From JACKCP01 sp034007295 (GTDB lineage: Bacteria > Desulfobacterota > Desulfobacteria > Desulfobacterales > JACKCP01), in NCBI GenBank assembly GCA_034007295.1, contig JAVERC010000010.1, forward strand, positions 21,773 through 85,772: a DNA stretch of 64,000 nt, read 5' to 3'. Shown in pieces: positions 24,843 through 33,550 of this stretch; positions within the stretch are counted from its first letter, which is position 1, and every line of letters begins with the position of its first letter. Position numbers and translations under genes: made by a program. The notes below the pieces were generated by a model that saw only the letters and a program-made list of their open reading frames with translations, was not told the DNA's origin and did not search any database.

Positions 24843-25580
24843 TCAATTGCAGTAATTGGAAGTATTGAAAACCTTGTTGATTTTTACTGTTGCCCCTTTT
24901 TTTATAACAAATTCACTTAGACCTACTTCAGTATGGGGATTTCCCCAGTCATATGTATAGCCAAGTCTTGTCCATGGATAGCCGTTATCCCCGTATGAAG
25001 TTTTTTTTAAGGCATTCATCCATTCAACATGTTCTTTACTGATTTTTATAAAGTTTTCTGAAACAGGATAATTGATTTGAGCCTGTCTGTCATCAATTTC
25101 AGGATCAGGTGAAGGTCTGAACAAATCCTGTGGTGAAACCCATATTTCAGCAAATTTTGTTTTTCCGTTATCTGGAGGGAGACCAAGAACCTGCTCAAGT
25201 CTTAATGAGAGTTTTTTATCAGTTAAATCAAGTTGTTTACAAAAATTTTTTATCTGTGGAACAATTGTAACCCAAACATCCCTTTCAATTCTTATTTCCT
25301 GATTTTCCATATTGTCATAACCATCCCATGAGGTCCAGGTGACAGCAAGAACCATGCTCTTGTTTTTGTTCCAGTTTATTTTGGAGTTAAAAGGGGTAAT
25401 GTCAATCAGATTATAAGAAATTTCACTGTACTCAGCTGTTTTTGCATCTATTACAGCTTCTTTGTATTTTTTCTCAAGGTTTTGATATTCAGTAAAGTTG
25501 TTGTTTTTTACAGAACATCCATTAAAAAATAAACCAAGAACAAATAAAACAAGGGCGTGTCTGAAATATTTTTTTTTCAT
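24843..25580 (-). CDS. Putative lipoprotein of unknown function
   Basis: 245 residues with a lipoprotein signal (MKKKYFRHALVLFVLGLFFN, then Gly-Cys as lipobox), so it is likely attached to a membrane facing the periplasm. The rest is soluble and aromatic-rich (VLAVTWTSWDGYDNM, WVSPQDLFRPSPDPE, YPWTRLGYTYDWGNPHTEVG). I do not recognise a named family. It is monocistronic; the upstream spacer holds a family-B repeat. The ATG has AGGA about eight bases upstream. Confidence 0.72.
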   Translation of the reverse strand: MKKKYFRHALVLFVLGLFFNGCSVKNNNFTEYQNLEKKYKEAVIDAKTAEYSEISYNLIDITPFNSKINWNKNKSMVLAVTWTSWDGYDNMENQEIRIERDVWVTIVPQIKNFCKQLDLTDKKLSLRLEQVLGLPPDNGKTKFAEIWVSPQDLFRPSPDPEIDDRQAQINYPVSENFIKISKEHVEWMNALKKTSYGDNGYPWTRLGYTYDWGNPHTEVGLSEFVIKKGATVKINKVFNTSNYCN

Positions 25581-25632
25581 TTTTGTTTTCCTTTATTTGA
25601 TTCTGCCAGATTAAAACAGAACTAAATAAAAT

Positions 25633-25730
25633 CTAAATTGAAAAGCCCGGAGGGTTTTATATTTTTAAATATAATAAGCTTAATTCATTAAAAATATTTT
25701 AATTTAAAAATATGAAACGCTCAACTTAGG
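25633..25730 (+). repeat. Family B repeat, complete 98-bp copy
   Basis: It runs from CTAAATTGAAAAGCCCGG through TTTTATATTTTTAAATATAA to ATGAAACGCTCAACTTAGG. The ends are inverted repeats (CTAAATTGA/TCAACTTAGG) and the interior is largely self-complementary. It matches the copy at 63136-63234 in opposite orientation. Confidence 0.7.
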
Positions 25731-25870
25731 TAAAATAAACCATTAATCATGTTCAATACAACCATTTTATTTTTAAAGGCAGGTCAAAAAATTCAATGAA
25801 TGCTTGACTAATTATTCTTAATAATAATTTTTTAGGTAAGGCTTAAAAAATTAAATGGATAAAAAATATT

Positions 25871-27445
25871 ATGGAAAATAAAATTAATATACAAAATACA
25901 TTTACAGAAAATCTTCCAAGGGACGGGAATTTTATAAACAGGCCAAGACAGGTTTTTAACTCATGTTTTTCACATGTTGATCCTGAAAATCCCGAAAACC
26001 CGGAGCTGATTTTATATTCAAAAGAAACTGCACAAATTATTGGATTAGATGAAACATATTGCAGATCAAGGGATTTTGTTGAGATTTTTTCAGGTAAAAA
26101 AAAACTGAAAAATTCAAAACCGTTTGCAATGAATTACGGAGGACACCAGTTCGGCAACTGGGCAGGGCAGCTTGGAGACGGAAGAGCTGTAAATATTGGA
26201 GAAGTTGTTCACAATAACCAGAGATATTTTCTCCAGCTCAAGGGAGCAGGTCCTACACCTTACTCAAGGAGCGGTGACGGTTATGCTGTTTTAAGATCTT
26301 CAATTAGAGAGTTTTTGTGCAGTGAAGCAATGTTTCATCTTGAAATACCCACAACCAGGGCTTTATCTCTTATACATACAGGTAAAAGAGTTTTAAGAGA
26401 TATGTTTTATGACGGAAATGCTCAATATGAGCCTGGAGCTGTCATTACAAGGGTTTCTCCAACATTTGTAAGATTTGGTAACTTTGAAATTTTTACTGCA
26501 AGACAGGAGTATGAAGTATTAAAAAAGCTTGCTGACTATACAATTGAAAATGATTTTCCTGAAATCAAATCTAAAGGAAAGGAAAAGTATTTAGAGTTTT
26601 TTTCCAGGGTTTTAAACCTTACTGCAGATCTTGTTGTGAACTGGATGAGAGTAGGTTTTGTTCATGGGGTTATGAATACAGACAATATGTCTGTCAGGGG
26701 GCTTACCATAGATTACGGACCCTACGGCTGGCTGGATGCTTATGATCCTGACTGGACTCCCAATACAACAGATGCACAATCCAGACGATATGTTTTTGGC
26801 AGACAGCCTGAAATAGCATTGTGGAATCTTTCAATGTTTGCAAATGCACTTTATCCCCTGATAAATGAAACTCAGCCTCTGGAAATGGAACTTGACAGGT
26901 TTCAGTCCCTGTTTAATTCAAAATATCTTGAAATGATGGCAGCCAAACTTGGAATAGATAATTTTCAAAAAAAAGGAACCATAAATCTTATAAATGAGTT
27001 ACCCAGTCTTTTTAATATTGGTGAAACAGACATGACAATTTTTTTCAGAAAACTTTCTGATTTTGATCCATGGAAAAATTCTGAAATGAATTTTAAAAAT
27101 TATTGGGAAGCTTTTTATAATATATCTGAAATTACAGGTGAAAAGGAAAAAATATTTTTAGACTGGAATGAAAAGTACTCAAATATTTTGAAAGATGAGA
27201 ATAAATCTCCTGAAAAACGAAAAAAGGAGATGGATTCAATAAATCCCTTTTATGTTTTAAGAAACTATCTTTCCCAGACAGCAATAGATAAAGCTGAAAA
27301 TGGGGACTACAGCTATTTAAAGGATCTTTTCAATACCCTTAAAAAACCATACGAACAGCAGGCCGGGAAAGAAAAATTTGCAAAGAAAAGACCTGAATGG
27401 GCAAGAAATAAGGCTGGATGTTCAATGCTTTCATGCAGTTCATGA
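25871..27445 (+). CDS. selO: Protein adenylyltransferase SelO (YdiU)
   Basis: A 524-residue pseudokinase of the SelO family, slightly longer than the usual 480-500. Conserved blocks: FAMNYGGHQFGNWAGQLGDG, LQLKGAGPTPYSRSGDGYA, VLRSSIREFLCSEAM, FVHGVMNTDNMSVRGLTIDY. The last holds the inverted-ATP active-site Asn and Asp. SelO transfers AMP to Ser, Thr and Tyr of target proteins and is linked to oxidative-stress responses. The C-terminus ends CSMLSCSS: the position that is selenocysteine in animal proteins is Cys here. It ends close to a gene for a 43-residue Cys-containing peptide on the other strand. Confidence 0.95.
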   Translation: MENKINIQNTFTENLPRDGNFINRPRQVFNSCFSHVDPENPENPELILYSKETAQIIGLDETYCRSRDFVEIFSGKKKLKNSKPFAMNYGGHQFGNWAGQLGDGRAVNIGEVVHNNQRYFLQLKGAGPTPYSRSGDGYAVLRSSIREFLCSEAMFHLEIPTTRALSLIHTGKRVLRDMFYDGNAQYEPGAVITRVSPTFVRFGNFEIFTARQEYEVLKKLADYTIENDFPEIKSKGKEKYLEFFSRVLNLTADLVVNWMRVGFVHGVMNTDNMSVRGLTIDYGPYGWLDAYDPDWTPNTTDAQSRRYVFGRQPEIALWNLSMFANALYPLINETQPLEMELDRFQSLFNSKYLEMMAAKLGIDNFQKKGTINLINELPSLFNIGETDMTIFFRKLSDFDPWKNSEMNFKNYWEAFYNISEITGEKEKIFLDWNEKYSNILKDENKSPEKRKKEMDSINPFYVLRNYLSQTAIDKAENGDYSYLKDLFNTLKKPYEQQAGKEKFAKKRPEWARNKAGCSMLSCSS

Positions 27446-27620
27446 TTGTAAGTGATAGTTCAATTTAAAATATTGGAATATTTTTTAGCCGGATTAAGGA
27501 GATAGGTTCTTTTATCTCATTAATTTGATTGAATGGATAATCTGGTTCTGAAATAATCAGCACAGGTTCAAATCTAAGTTGGATAGTTACTTTTATGATG
27601 GTTTTGTTTAAAAATAAAAA

Positions 27621-27646
27621 AGCTCTCCAAAATTTCATGGAGAGCT
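27621..27646 (-). terminator. Terminator of the 43-residue peptide gene
   Basis: AGCTCTCC and GGAGAGCT form an eight-pair stem with a 10-base loop. Read on the minus strand it ends in a T-rich run (AAAATAAAAA at 27611-27620 on the plus strand). Confidence 0.8.
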
Positions 27647-27673
27647 GTAAGTTTAAACAATTTTAATAATATC

Positions 27674-27805
27674 CTATTTATTACCTATTCCGCAGTCACA
27701 TGGTTCGTCATTGTCCCATAATCTTGAATGTTCAGCAGTTTCTGCTTTTTCGCATACAGGAAGTTCTTTTATATTTTTAAGTTCTTCTTTATTATCTTTT
27801 TTCAT
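27674..27805 (-). CDS. 43-residue Cys-containing small protein
   Basis: ATG at 27803-27805 follows a perfect AAAGGAGG with ideal spacing, and the frame reads MKKDNKEELKNIKELPVCEK and on to NDEPCDCGIGNK before TAG. A strong terminator stands 28 bp past the stop. A charged leader followed by a C-terminus with Cys36-x-Cys38 (plus Cys18) suggests a metal-binding or modified peptide. I do not recognise the family and see no modification enzyme next door. RBS and terminator quality make it a real gene despite its size. Confidence 0.7.
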   Translation of the reverse strand: MKKDNKEELKNIKELPVCEKAETAEHSRLWDNDEPCDCGIGNK

Positions 27806-27977
27806 TTTAAAATCCTCCTTTAAAGAAAATTATTTTCTTTAAATAAAACATTAAGGCATGAAAAAATTCAGTCAAGTTAAATATTTTTATCTTCCTATTC
27901 CTGAATAATAAAAACCCGTATTTTTGAGTTGTTCAGGTTCATAAAGATTTCTGCTCCTGCTCCAATAAGTGAATTAA
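27806..27977. other. Upstream spacer of the small-protein gene
   Basis: AT-rich DNA with the small-protein RBS at its left edge. Together with 28020-28202, where only short broken frames occur (for example MISPERIEKKLIKDYMDAP ending near 28187), it looks like residue of an eroded gene around the family-A mini-copy. Confidence 0.3.
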
Positions 27978-28019
27978 TTAGTCGCTGGACAAAAAAGGCC
28001 GTTTTCGTTCAGCAACTAA
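27978..28019 (-). repeat. Family A repeat, 42-bp deletion derivative
   Basis: TTAGTCGCTGGACAAAAAAG is joined to GCCGTTTTCGTTCAGCAACT and then AA: two family-A ends in inverted orientation with the interior lost, similar in size to the copy at 11708-11747. Confidence 0.65.
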
Positions 28020-28202
28020 TTAAGTATGGTGTTCACGGAACTAATATGATCCTGAATTTAAAAAACAGATGAAAATTGCTGAGAAAGGAATGGTAAAATA
28101 TAAAAATACCTTGAAAGAACTTGCTCGATGATTTCTCCTGAACGGATTGAAAAAAAATTGATTAAAGATTATATGGATGCCCCCTGAACTCCCAAAAGAC
28201 CT

Positions 28203-28231
28203 GCCTGCCAAAAAGCAGGCAAGTTTTTTTT
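28203..28231 (+). terminator. Hairpin with T run at the tpx 3' end
   Basis: GCCTGC (28203-28208) and GCAGGC (28215-28220) are followed on the plus strand by eight T. It abuts the tpx stop codon, so it may serve tpx from the other side as well, although the T run there is poor. Confidence 0.55.
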
Positions 28232-28745
28232 AAATCAGTTTTTTGGCTGATTCAATTATTCTGTTATAATCCGGCTCATTTGTAACTTCGTCAAGAATTA
28301 TCATATCTCTTATAATTCTTTCTTCATCAAGAACAAAAACAGATCTTGCAAGAAGTCTAAGCTCTTTTATAAGAACTCCAAATGAAGTCCCAAAGGAGGC
28401 ATCTTTATGATCGGAAAGGGTTGTGACATTATCAACATTATTTGCACCGCACCATCTTTTTTGGGCAAATGGAAGATCCATGCTTATTGTAATAATTTTT
28501 ATGCTGTGTCCAAGTTTTGCAGCCTCTGAGTTGAATTTTTGTGTTTCAATATCGCAAACAGGGGTGTCAAGTGAAGGAACAGCCGAAATAATAAGAACTT
28601 TTTCCTTGAAATCCTTTAGTGATGAAGGTGCCATATTGTTATCTGCAGCAGTAAAATCTGGTGCTTTATCGCCAGTTTTAAGCTCAGGACCAATCAGTGT
28701 AAGGGGATTTCCTTCAATTGCTGTTATTCCTTTTCTTTCCTGCAT
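28230..28745 (-). CDS. tpx: Thiol peroxidase (atypical 2-Cys peroxiredoxin)
   Basis: 171 residues, standard for Tpx. The peroxidatic Cys is in SAVPSLDTPVCDIETQKFN and a resolving Cys is found downstream in KRWCGANN. The N-terminus GNPLTLIGPELKTGDKAPDF is typical. It reduces hydrogen and lipid peroxides using thioredoxin in the cytoplasm or periplasm; no signal is seen. AGGAGG lies seven bases before the ATG. Monocistronic; fits the oxygen-defence set with bacterioferritin and the rubrerythrin-like protein. Confidence 0.95.
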   Translation of the reverse strand: MQERKGITAIEGNPLTLIGPELKTGDKAPDFTAADNNMAPSSLKDFKEKVLIISAVPSLDTPVCDIETQKFNSEAAKLGHSIKIITISMDLPFAQKRWCGANNVDNVTTLSDHKDASFGTSFGVLIKELRLLARSVFVLDEERIIRDMIILDEVTNEPDYNRIIESAKKLI

Positions 28746-28981
28746 TTTATCCTCCTTTTTTAAATTTTATCCTAATCATTAGTAATTCATAAACAATCAG
28801 GTTTAAAATTATATTGTAGAATATGTCCTAGTGTTATTTGAGTTTTCTCCTTTATATGAATCTTACATTGATAAGTTAAGACTTTTGGACTAGAGGTCAA
28901 TACTTTTGATGCTTGTTCTTTGTTGCAGAAGAAAATAAAGACAGTCTTGAAAATGAATTTATTTTAAAAAAATATCTGCAC

Positions 28982-28996
28982 TGTCAGTTTCTGACA
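28982..28996. promoter_or_regulatory. Palindromic operator candidate, copy 1
   Basis: TGTCAGTTTCTGACA is a perfect inverted repeat whose right arm doubles as a -35-like CTGACA. It is repeated with one change at 30050-30064, again about 60-70 bp upstream of a gene start. Confidence 0.5.
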
Positions 28997-29046
28997 GACC
29001 CTTTATGGTATCTTATATGAAAAAAAATTTTCACATGGAGAAAAAA

Positions 29047-29577
29047 ATGGGGTTTATGATATTTGGTATTGTTATTTTATGGCTGTTAATGCCGCTTCTG
29101 GAGGTGTTGACTGCAAGACTTTTATGCTTTGCATCGCTTATTATTGAAGCTTGTAAAAGCCTTATCAAATCCTCAAGCCAGATTTTAAAAAAGAATAAAA
29201 TTACAAATCCACAAAAATTATTTTTTGGCTTGTGTTTCATAGCATTTACAATTGCTTTTGCTGCCAGGATTTTTTTTGATTCAAACATTCCTTTTAGAAA
29301 TATTGTATTTTTTTCAGTGGTTTTTATTTGCAGCATGTTTTTTACATATTTTGTTTTAACAGCAGAAAATTTTTGCGACAGACATAGTCAAACAGCTTCA
29401 AATGAAAATACAAGAATTTTAAAGTCAGCGAGTTTACTTTTATTTTTTTTCATCACTGTTTTGATTTATTTGATTTGCTCTAAAACTTTTTTCATAATTT
29501 TTTTGATATTTTCTTTTTTAAGTTTTGTTGTCTGGCTTTTAATTTTCAGGATTATTCTTTTTTTGTTTGTATTTTAA
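29047..29577 (+). CDS. Hypothetical membrane protein
   Basis: About 176 residues with five probable hydrophobic helices (first FMIFGIVILWLLMPLLEVL, last SFVVWLLIFRIILFLFVF). No family recognised. ATG at 29047 has GGAG seven bases upstream and is preferred over earlier in-frame ATGs at 29005 and 29017. It heads a small cluster with another membrane protein 47 bp downstream and a soluble protein after that; a palindromic operator sits about 50 bp upstream. Confidence 0.55.
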   Translation: MGFMIFGIVILWLLMPLLEVLTARLLCFASLIIEACKSLIKSSSQILKKNKITNPQKLFFGLCFIAFTIAFAARIFFDSNIPFRNIVFFSVVFICSMFFTYFVLTAENFCDRHSQTASNENTRILKSASLLLFFFITVLIYLICSKTFFIIFLIFSFLSFVVWLLIFRIILFLFVF

Positions 29578-29623
29578 GCGGGGTAATTTTTGAGTTAACT
29601 CTTTTAAGGAAGGCAGCGTTTTA

Positions 29624-30034
29624 GTGAATGATAAAAAAAGCAAGACTTCAACAACTAGAATAATTTTTAGAGGTATTTATTTATTTTCAATATTAGCAAT
29701 TTATTTAAGAGCCGTTTTTTCAGAAGATTCAAGTTTAAATGGAGAAAATCTTTTTTATGCCATTGCTTTTATTACTGTGTTTTATTTAACATTTAGCAGC
29801 CTTATGTTTGATACAGAGTTTTCCAGATATTTATCCCCGGTTAGAGATGAAGATAAAGAAGCTGTAAGGGCTTTTTTTTTAATTTTAATTATTGTAGCTT
29901 CCATCCTCAGCCTTATTCCAGGACTTGGTGAATATATTATTAGGGCAGTTTTTTTTGTATTTTTCAGTTTTATAATTTCGCTTTTACTTATTGGGATTAT
30001 TCTTTTTTTCTTGCGCCCATTTTTTGGGGATTAA
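29624..30034 (+). CDS. Hypothetical membrane protein
   Basis: 136 residues with four likely helices (IIFRGIYLFSILAIYLRAVF, LFYAIAFITVFYLTFSSLMF, AFFLILIIVASILSLIPGLG, AVFFVFFSFIISLLLIGIIL). No family recognised. The start follows AAGGA at moderate distance, or GTG-type codons close by could be used. Probably expressed with the membrane gene upstream. Confidence 0.5.
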   Translation: MNDKKSKTSTTRIIFRGIYLFSILAIYLRAVFSEDSSLNGENLFYAIAFITVFYLTFSSLMFDTEFSRYLSPVRDEDKEAVRAFFLILIIVASILSLIPGLGEYIIRAVFFVFFSFIISLLLIGIILFFLRPFFGD

Positions 30035-30049
30035 AAAAAATTTGAGGTC

Positions 30050-30064
30050 TGTCACTTTCTGACA
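30050..30064. promoter_or_regulatory. Palindromic operator candidate, copy 2
   Basis: TGTCACTTTCTGACA differs from copy 1 by one base and again supplies a CTGACA -35-like box with an A/T-rich -10 region about 17 bp later, upstream of the gene at 30123. Confidence 0.5.
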
Positions 30065-30122
30065 TAGCTGATGTGCTATTTAATAAATATTTTTTTAAAA
30101 GTTTAAAAAAAGGAAAATTTTT

Positions 30123-30842
30123 ATGACACCAAAAACAGTTTATGACTTTTTTAATGAATGGAAATTAAAAAATGACACTAAAAACAGCTGGGGCCTGGCA
30201 TGGTTTTTAGCCAATGAATTTTGTAAAAGATTTTATTCATCACATGGCATTGCTCCCTATGTTATTTGCCGTGAAGGACTTGGATATTATGGAATAATGT
30301 TCAGTAGAGTATTGTGCAGCGTAAATAAGGGAAAAGAAAGGGATATCGGCAGACTTTCAATGGGAGGCAATATTGAAAACTGGGAGTCTTCTACTCCGGG
30401 AAGTCATGGATTTGAAGCAATCAAAATGTTTGAAAATCAGGCTGATTTATCTGTAATCTTAAAAGGTGCTTTTGAATATATGAATTTGCCTGCAATTCCT
30501 GAAAAAACGCACTTGAACTGCCGTCACAAAAGATGGGGGGAGTCCTTTATTCTGATGTTTGAAATATCAACCATGCTTGCACTTAAAAATGAATCAGACG
30601 GCATATCAATCTGGAATCATCCATCTATGACAGAAGATGAGGTTAAAAGGCTTGATCCTTTATGCGGCATGAAAGAGCACCTTGGTGCATTTATATTTAG
30701 TTCTTCAAAAAATAAGGTTATTTTTGCATCTGACGGACGTGAGCTTACTGGAAGGTCAAATGATAATTACTGGCAAAGATATATGGCCGGGGAATCATCT
30801 TATGATCTTTATAAGGATATTCTCGTCAAGCTTAAATTATAG
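30123..30842 (+). CDS. Conserved-looking hypothetical protein, soluble
   Basis: 239 residues, no signal or membrane segment. Conspicuous, probably conserved blocks are WGLAWFLANEFCKRFYSSHG, REGLGYYGI, LNCRHKRWGESFILMFEIST and SIWNHPSMTEDEVKRLDP. The GHG-like, Cys-His and Trp-rich motifs suggest an enzyme or nucleic-acid-associated protein, but I cannot name a family. A good AAGGAAA stands before the ATG. Its promoter shares a palindrome with the membrane-protein gene at 29047. Confidence 0.6.
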   Translation: MTPKTVYDFFNEWKLKNDTKNSWGLAWFLANEFCKRFYSSHGIAPYVICREGLGYYGIMFSRVLCSVNKGKERDIGRLSMGGNIENWESSTPGSHGFEAIKMFENQADLSVILKGAFEYMNLPAIPEKTHLNCRHKRWGESFILMFEISTMLALKNESDGISIWNHPSMTEDEVKRLDPLCGMKEHLGAFIFSSSKNKVIFASDGRELTGRSNDNYWQRYMAGESSYDLYKDILVKLKL

Positions 30843-30857
30843 TGGGTAATTTTAACG

Positions 30858-31056
30858 GGCGGATCACAACCAAGTTGTTGAATTTAAAACAAAAAATCAG
30901 TCTTAATTTTAAATCCGGCTTTTTGTAACCAATCTTATCTGCCAGATCACTTTTGCGGACTGTAATAATTTGAGTTTATAGATTTTAATTAAAAACTCTA
31001 GTTTATTTTTGGTTATTTTTTTTGCTTATATCGGACAAGACTTTTTGTGATCCGCC
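30858..31056. repeat. 199-bp non-coding element with inverted terminal repeats
   Basis: GGCGGATCACAA (30858-30869) is exactly complementary to TTGTGATCCGCC (31045-31056), and similarity continues inward for another ten or so bases. The interior has no gene. This is the size and shape of a miniature inverted-repeat transposable element, or a very long hairpin between the convergent genes on either side. Confidence 0.5.
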
Positions 31057-31071
31057 GGAAAAAAAGCTTTG

Positions 31072-31665
31072 TTATGCTTTTGGTTGAGGCTCAAAAAAAA
31101 CACCATTGTCATGAGCTTCCGATAGTAGTTTTTGATAGAATTTTTCAAGTGTTCCGCCAGAGAAATATTTGTTCATGTATTCCAGGACTTCGCGGTATTC
31201 AACATTTAACTTTCTGTATGAAGAATGATGCTCATTGGTACATAGATTCTGAATAAGAGGCATTAGTTTATCAGCTGACTTAACAATTTTGGACTCAACA
31301 GATTTTTGGCTTATATACTCATCAAATAAAGATGAAAGGCTTTTTGCTGCTGGCTCAGGCAGCATTGAGAATAATTTATCAGCCGCTTTTTTTTCTTTCT
31401 CTTCCTTATTATTTGTATCACCTCGATACGGGTTTGTGTCACCAGCATAAATTTCTGGCAAATCATGAATTAATGCCATCTTTAAAAGTTTGGCGAAATC
31501 GATATTGCCAAGTTCGTTTTCAAGAAGCATTAGAAAAATAGCTAAGTGCCAAGAATGTTCTGCGTCACTTTCAGCTCTGCCCTCATTTGTTGTCTGGCAT
31601 ACTCTTTCACATGTCTTAAATTTTTCAATTTCCTTTAAAAAATTAATTTTTGCTTCTACTTCCAT
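31072..31665 (-). CDS. HD-domain phosphohydrolase (YfbR/5'-nucleotidase-like)
   Basis: 197 residues of the HD superfamily. Metal ligands appear as AEHSWHLA (His), MALIHDLPEIYAGD (His-Asp with a helper Glu and Asp) and a late Asp in KSADKLMPLIQNL. This layout matches HD_3/YfbR-type enzymes that hydrolyse deoxynucleoside monophosphates or related phosphates in the cytoplasm; the exact substrate is not certain. ATG follows AAGG about seven bases upstream. It stands alone. Confidence 0.82.
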   Translation of the reverse strand: MEVEAKINFLKEIEKFKTCERVCQTTNEGRAESDAEHSWHLAIFLMLLENELGNIDFAKLLKMALIHDLPEIYAGDTNPYRGDTNNKEEKEKKAADKLFSMLPEPAAKSLSSLFDEYISQKSVESKIVKSADKLMPLIQNLCTNEHHSSYRKLNVEYREVLEYMNKYFSGGTLEKFYQKLLSEAHDNGVFFEPQPKA

Positions 31666-31824
31666 TACATACCTTTCTATTTATTTGTATAAATTGCAGC
31701 TTTTTTACAGCAAGGCGAATTAGTATTTCAAAACATCTTGAAACTATTTCATGTATTTTATTGCCTTTTTGTTTGTCGATAGCAATAACTAAAATAACAA
31801 CTTGGTCATATATAACTTAATAAA

Positions 31825-31969
31825 TAGTTGCTGAACGAAAACGGCCTTTTTTGCCCATTCTTAAGTCAGATTCAAAATTTAATCCTCAAAATCCTCAATG
31901 TATCCTAAAGGTTAAATTTTTCATCTTCCTTAGATTGAAAAAAAATCTTGTTTTCGGTCAATCGCTAAA
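31825..31969 (+). repeat. Family A repeat, complete 145-bp copy
   Basis: TAGTTGCTGAACGAAAACGG at the left, TTCAAAATTTAATCCTCAAA and CCTAAAGGTTAAATTTTTCA inside, CTTGTTTTCGGTCAATCGC then TAAA at the right. Its ends are inverted with respect to each other. It fills much of the 363-bp gap between the HD gene and the ankyrin-like gene. Confidence 0.8.
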
Positions 31970-32028
31970 TATGAAAAAAAATTGTAAAAGCTCAAAAAGA
32001 AGAAGACTGTATCAAAAAAAATGTACTG

Positions 32029-32448
32029 ATGTCAGATTACCATAAAATAAACTTGTTAAAATTATTGGCAGACGGAAAAATAGAAGAATTTTTTATATAT
32101 ATTGATGAAAAAGGTGTAGACATAAATGCTCATTTGAATGACAGAGGGCTAAGACTTATTGAATGGCTTTTCAATAAAGATTTTTCAGCTGCTGTGAGAT
32201 TATATGAGCTTGGTGCAAAAATAAATTTTGCTGATCGAAATCTTTTATTAAAGTCTGCAAGAATGGGAATTGAGCCTTTTTCGTTTTTACTTGAAACTGG
32301 TGATTTTGATTTATCCGACAATAAAATTTGCAAAGAAATTTTTTTAATGGCTTCGTTATATGGAAAAATTGAGTGCATTAATCTTTTGATGGATCAGGGC
32401 ATCGATCCCCAGAAAATATTTTCCTGCCAGGACTTTCATTTATTTTAA
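32029..32448 (+). CDS. Ankyrin-repeat-like protein, possibly truncated
   Basis: 139 residues with ankyrin-type helical hairpins (NDRGLRLIEWLFNKDFSAAV then LYELGAKINFADRNLLL; later ASLYGKIECINLLMDQGIDP). Ankyrin repeats mediate protein binding; no catalytic domain is attached. It starts just after a family-A element and its 3' end lies 3 bp from a truncated phosphoesterase gene, so the C-terminus may have been lost in the same rearrangement. Confidence 0.55.
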   Translation: MSDYHKINLLKLLADGKIEEFFIYIDEKGVDINAHLNDRGLRLIEWLFNKDFSAAVRLYELGAKINFADRNLLLKSARMGIEPFSFLLETGDFDLSDNKICKEIFLMASLYGKIECINLLMDQGIDPQKIFSCQDFHLF

Positions 32449-32451
32449 GAA

Positions 32452-32763
32452 CTATGTATCAACAAGCTTTGCACACATGGGGTCCTGAGGCCTTTCATAG
32501 AAAAATGCAATTGTTCCCCCGAGAAGATCAGATCTTATGGGGTTTTTTACATCTCCTATGTGAGTGTCTGTAAGGTGTGCAAATTTTAGAACACAGGGAC
32601 CATTGTTCTCATTGAATAAATCCGGTTCTTCAAGATCCCTGTTCTTTAAAAATACTGATGAAAAAGACTTTGCAGGTATTGCCGCAGATGCAGCAGCTGC
32701 AAGACAGCCCTTGAGAAAAAATCTTCTTGGGCCTGAGACGGTATGGTGCTCGTTATTATTCAT
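32452..32763 (-). pseudogene. Truncated Tat-exported metallophosphoesterase
   Basis: The N-terminus carries a twin-arginine signal (SGPRRFFLKGCLAAAASAAI) followed by LKFAHLTDTHIGDVKNPIRS, the first metal-binding motif (Asp-x-His) of calcineurin-like phosphoesterases. After about 103 residues the frame ends in a sequence unlike the family, with every later metal motif missing. A full gene would be three to four times longer, so this is a 5' fragment left after a deletion that joined it to the ankyrin-like gene. Confidence 0.75.
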
Positions 32764-32943
32764 TTAAATTCTCCTGAATACGCAGTGAATTAATTTAAAA
32801 ATTAAGAAGTGAATTTATGCAATGGCTGAATATAAAGGAGAAATATTTAAGGAAGATTATTTTTTTATTAAACTTGAGTTGAGAGGGGGAGTAAGGCACA
32901 GATAAAAGGTAAAAATGCAATGCTCCACTTTACTCTGTATTTC

Positions 32944-33426
32944 TTAAGCCTCTGCAATACAGGATACCAAATTAATACCAGTCATAATCAAAAATTTTGA
33001 AGCCTCATTTTTGTTTTTAAGAAAACCAGCTTCCTGCATAGCACCAATAACATAGGCAAGAAGAACAGGCTCCTTATGGTTATTGATATACTGGTTTACA
33101 GAGCTTTGAGCCAGATTTGAACTCATACCTTCAGAAAACAGAACTGAATGTTCTAAAATCTCAAGTTGGCGTTGTTGTTCGTGTTCGGAAATTTTTGGTA
33201 TTACAATTCCTGCTTCTTTTATTGCAAAGTGCAGCACTAAAAGAATGTGTAACAAAGACTCAACGTCATTCATAGTATTACCCAGCCGGTGCTGAACAAG
33301 AATTGATGCTAAAAGATTTGGCTGCTCTGCAAATACATCTTCGAATGCAAGTTCTTTTGCTTTAATATCCATTGAATTTACTTTTCTTGTGGCACTTGCA
33401 AGTGCTTTTTTTGATATTTTTGGCAT
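32944..33426 (-). CDS. Hypothetical protein
   Basis: 160 residues, mainly helical, no signal or membrane segment. The basic start (MPKISKKALASATRKVNSMD) and a helical middle (VESLLHILLVLHFAIKEAGI) are the only notable features. I do not recognise it. AAAGGAA lies before the ATG. Neighbours are remnants and a TfoX-like gene, so it is probably an accessory gene. Confidence 0.5.
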   Translation of the reverse strand: MPKISKKALASATRKVNSMDIKAKELAFEDVFAEQPNLLASILVQHRLGNTMNDVESLLHILLVLHFAIKEAGIVIPKISEHEQQRQLEILEHSVLFSEGMSSNLAQSSVNQYINNHKEPVLLAYVIGAMQEAGFLKNKNEASKFLIMTGINLVSCIAEA

Positions 33427-33550
33427 AAAAATATATTTTTCCTTTTTGCATATTGTCCAAATCGACAGGTATAAGTATTAGAGCCAGGGTTGCTGTTTTA
33501 TTTCCAAGTCGATTTTCCATTTTTTATGATCGTGACAAATTGGAATCTGT

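Noticed and set aside
27400..27445. Selenocysteine at the end of SelO
   Set aside because: The C-terminus has Cys (CSS) encoded by normal codons; no in-frame TGA before the true stop.
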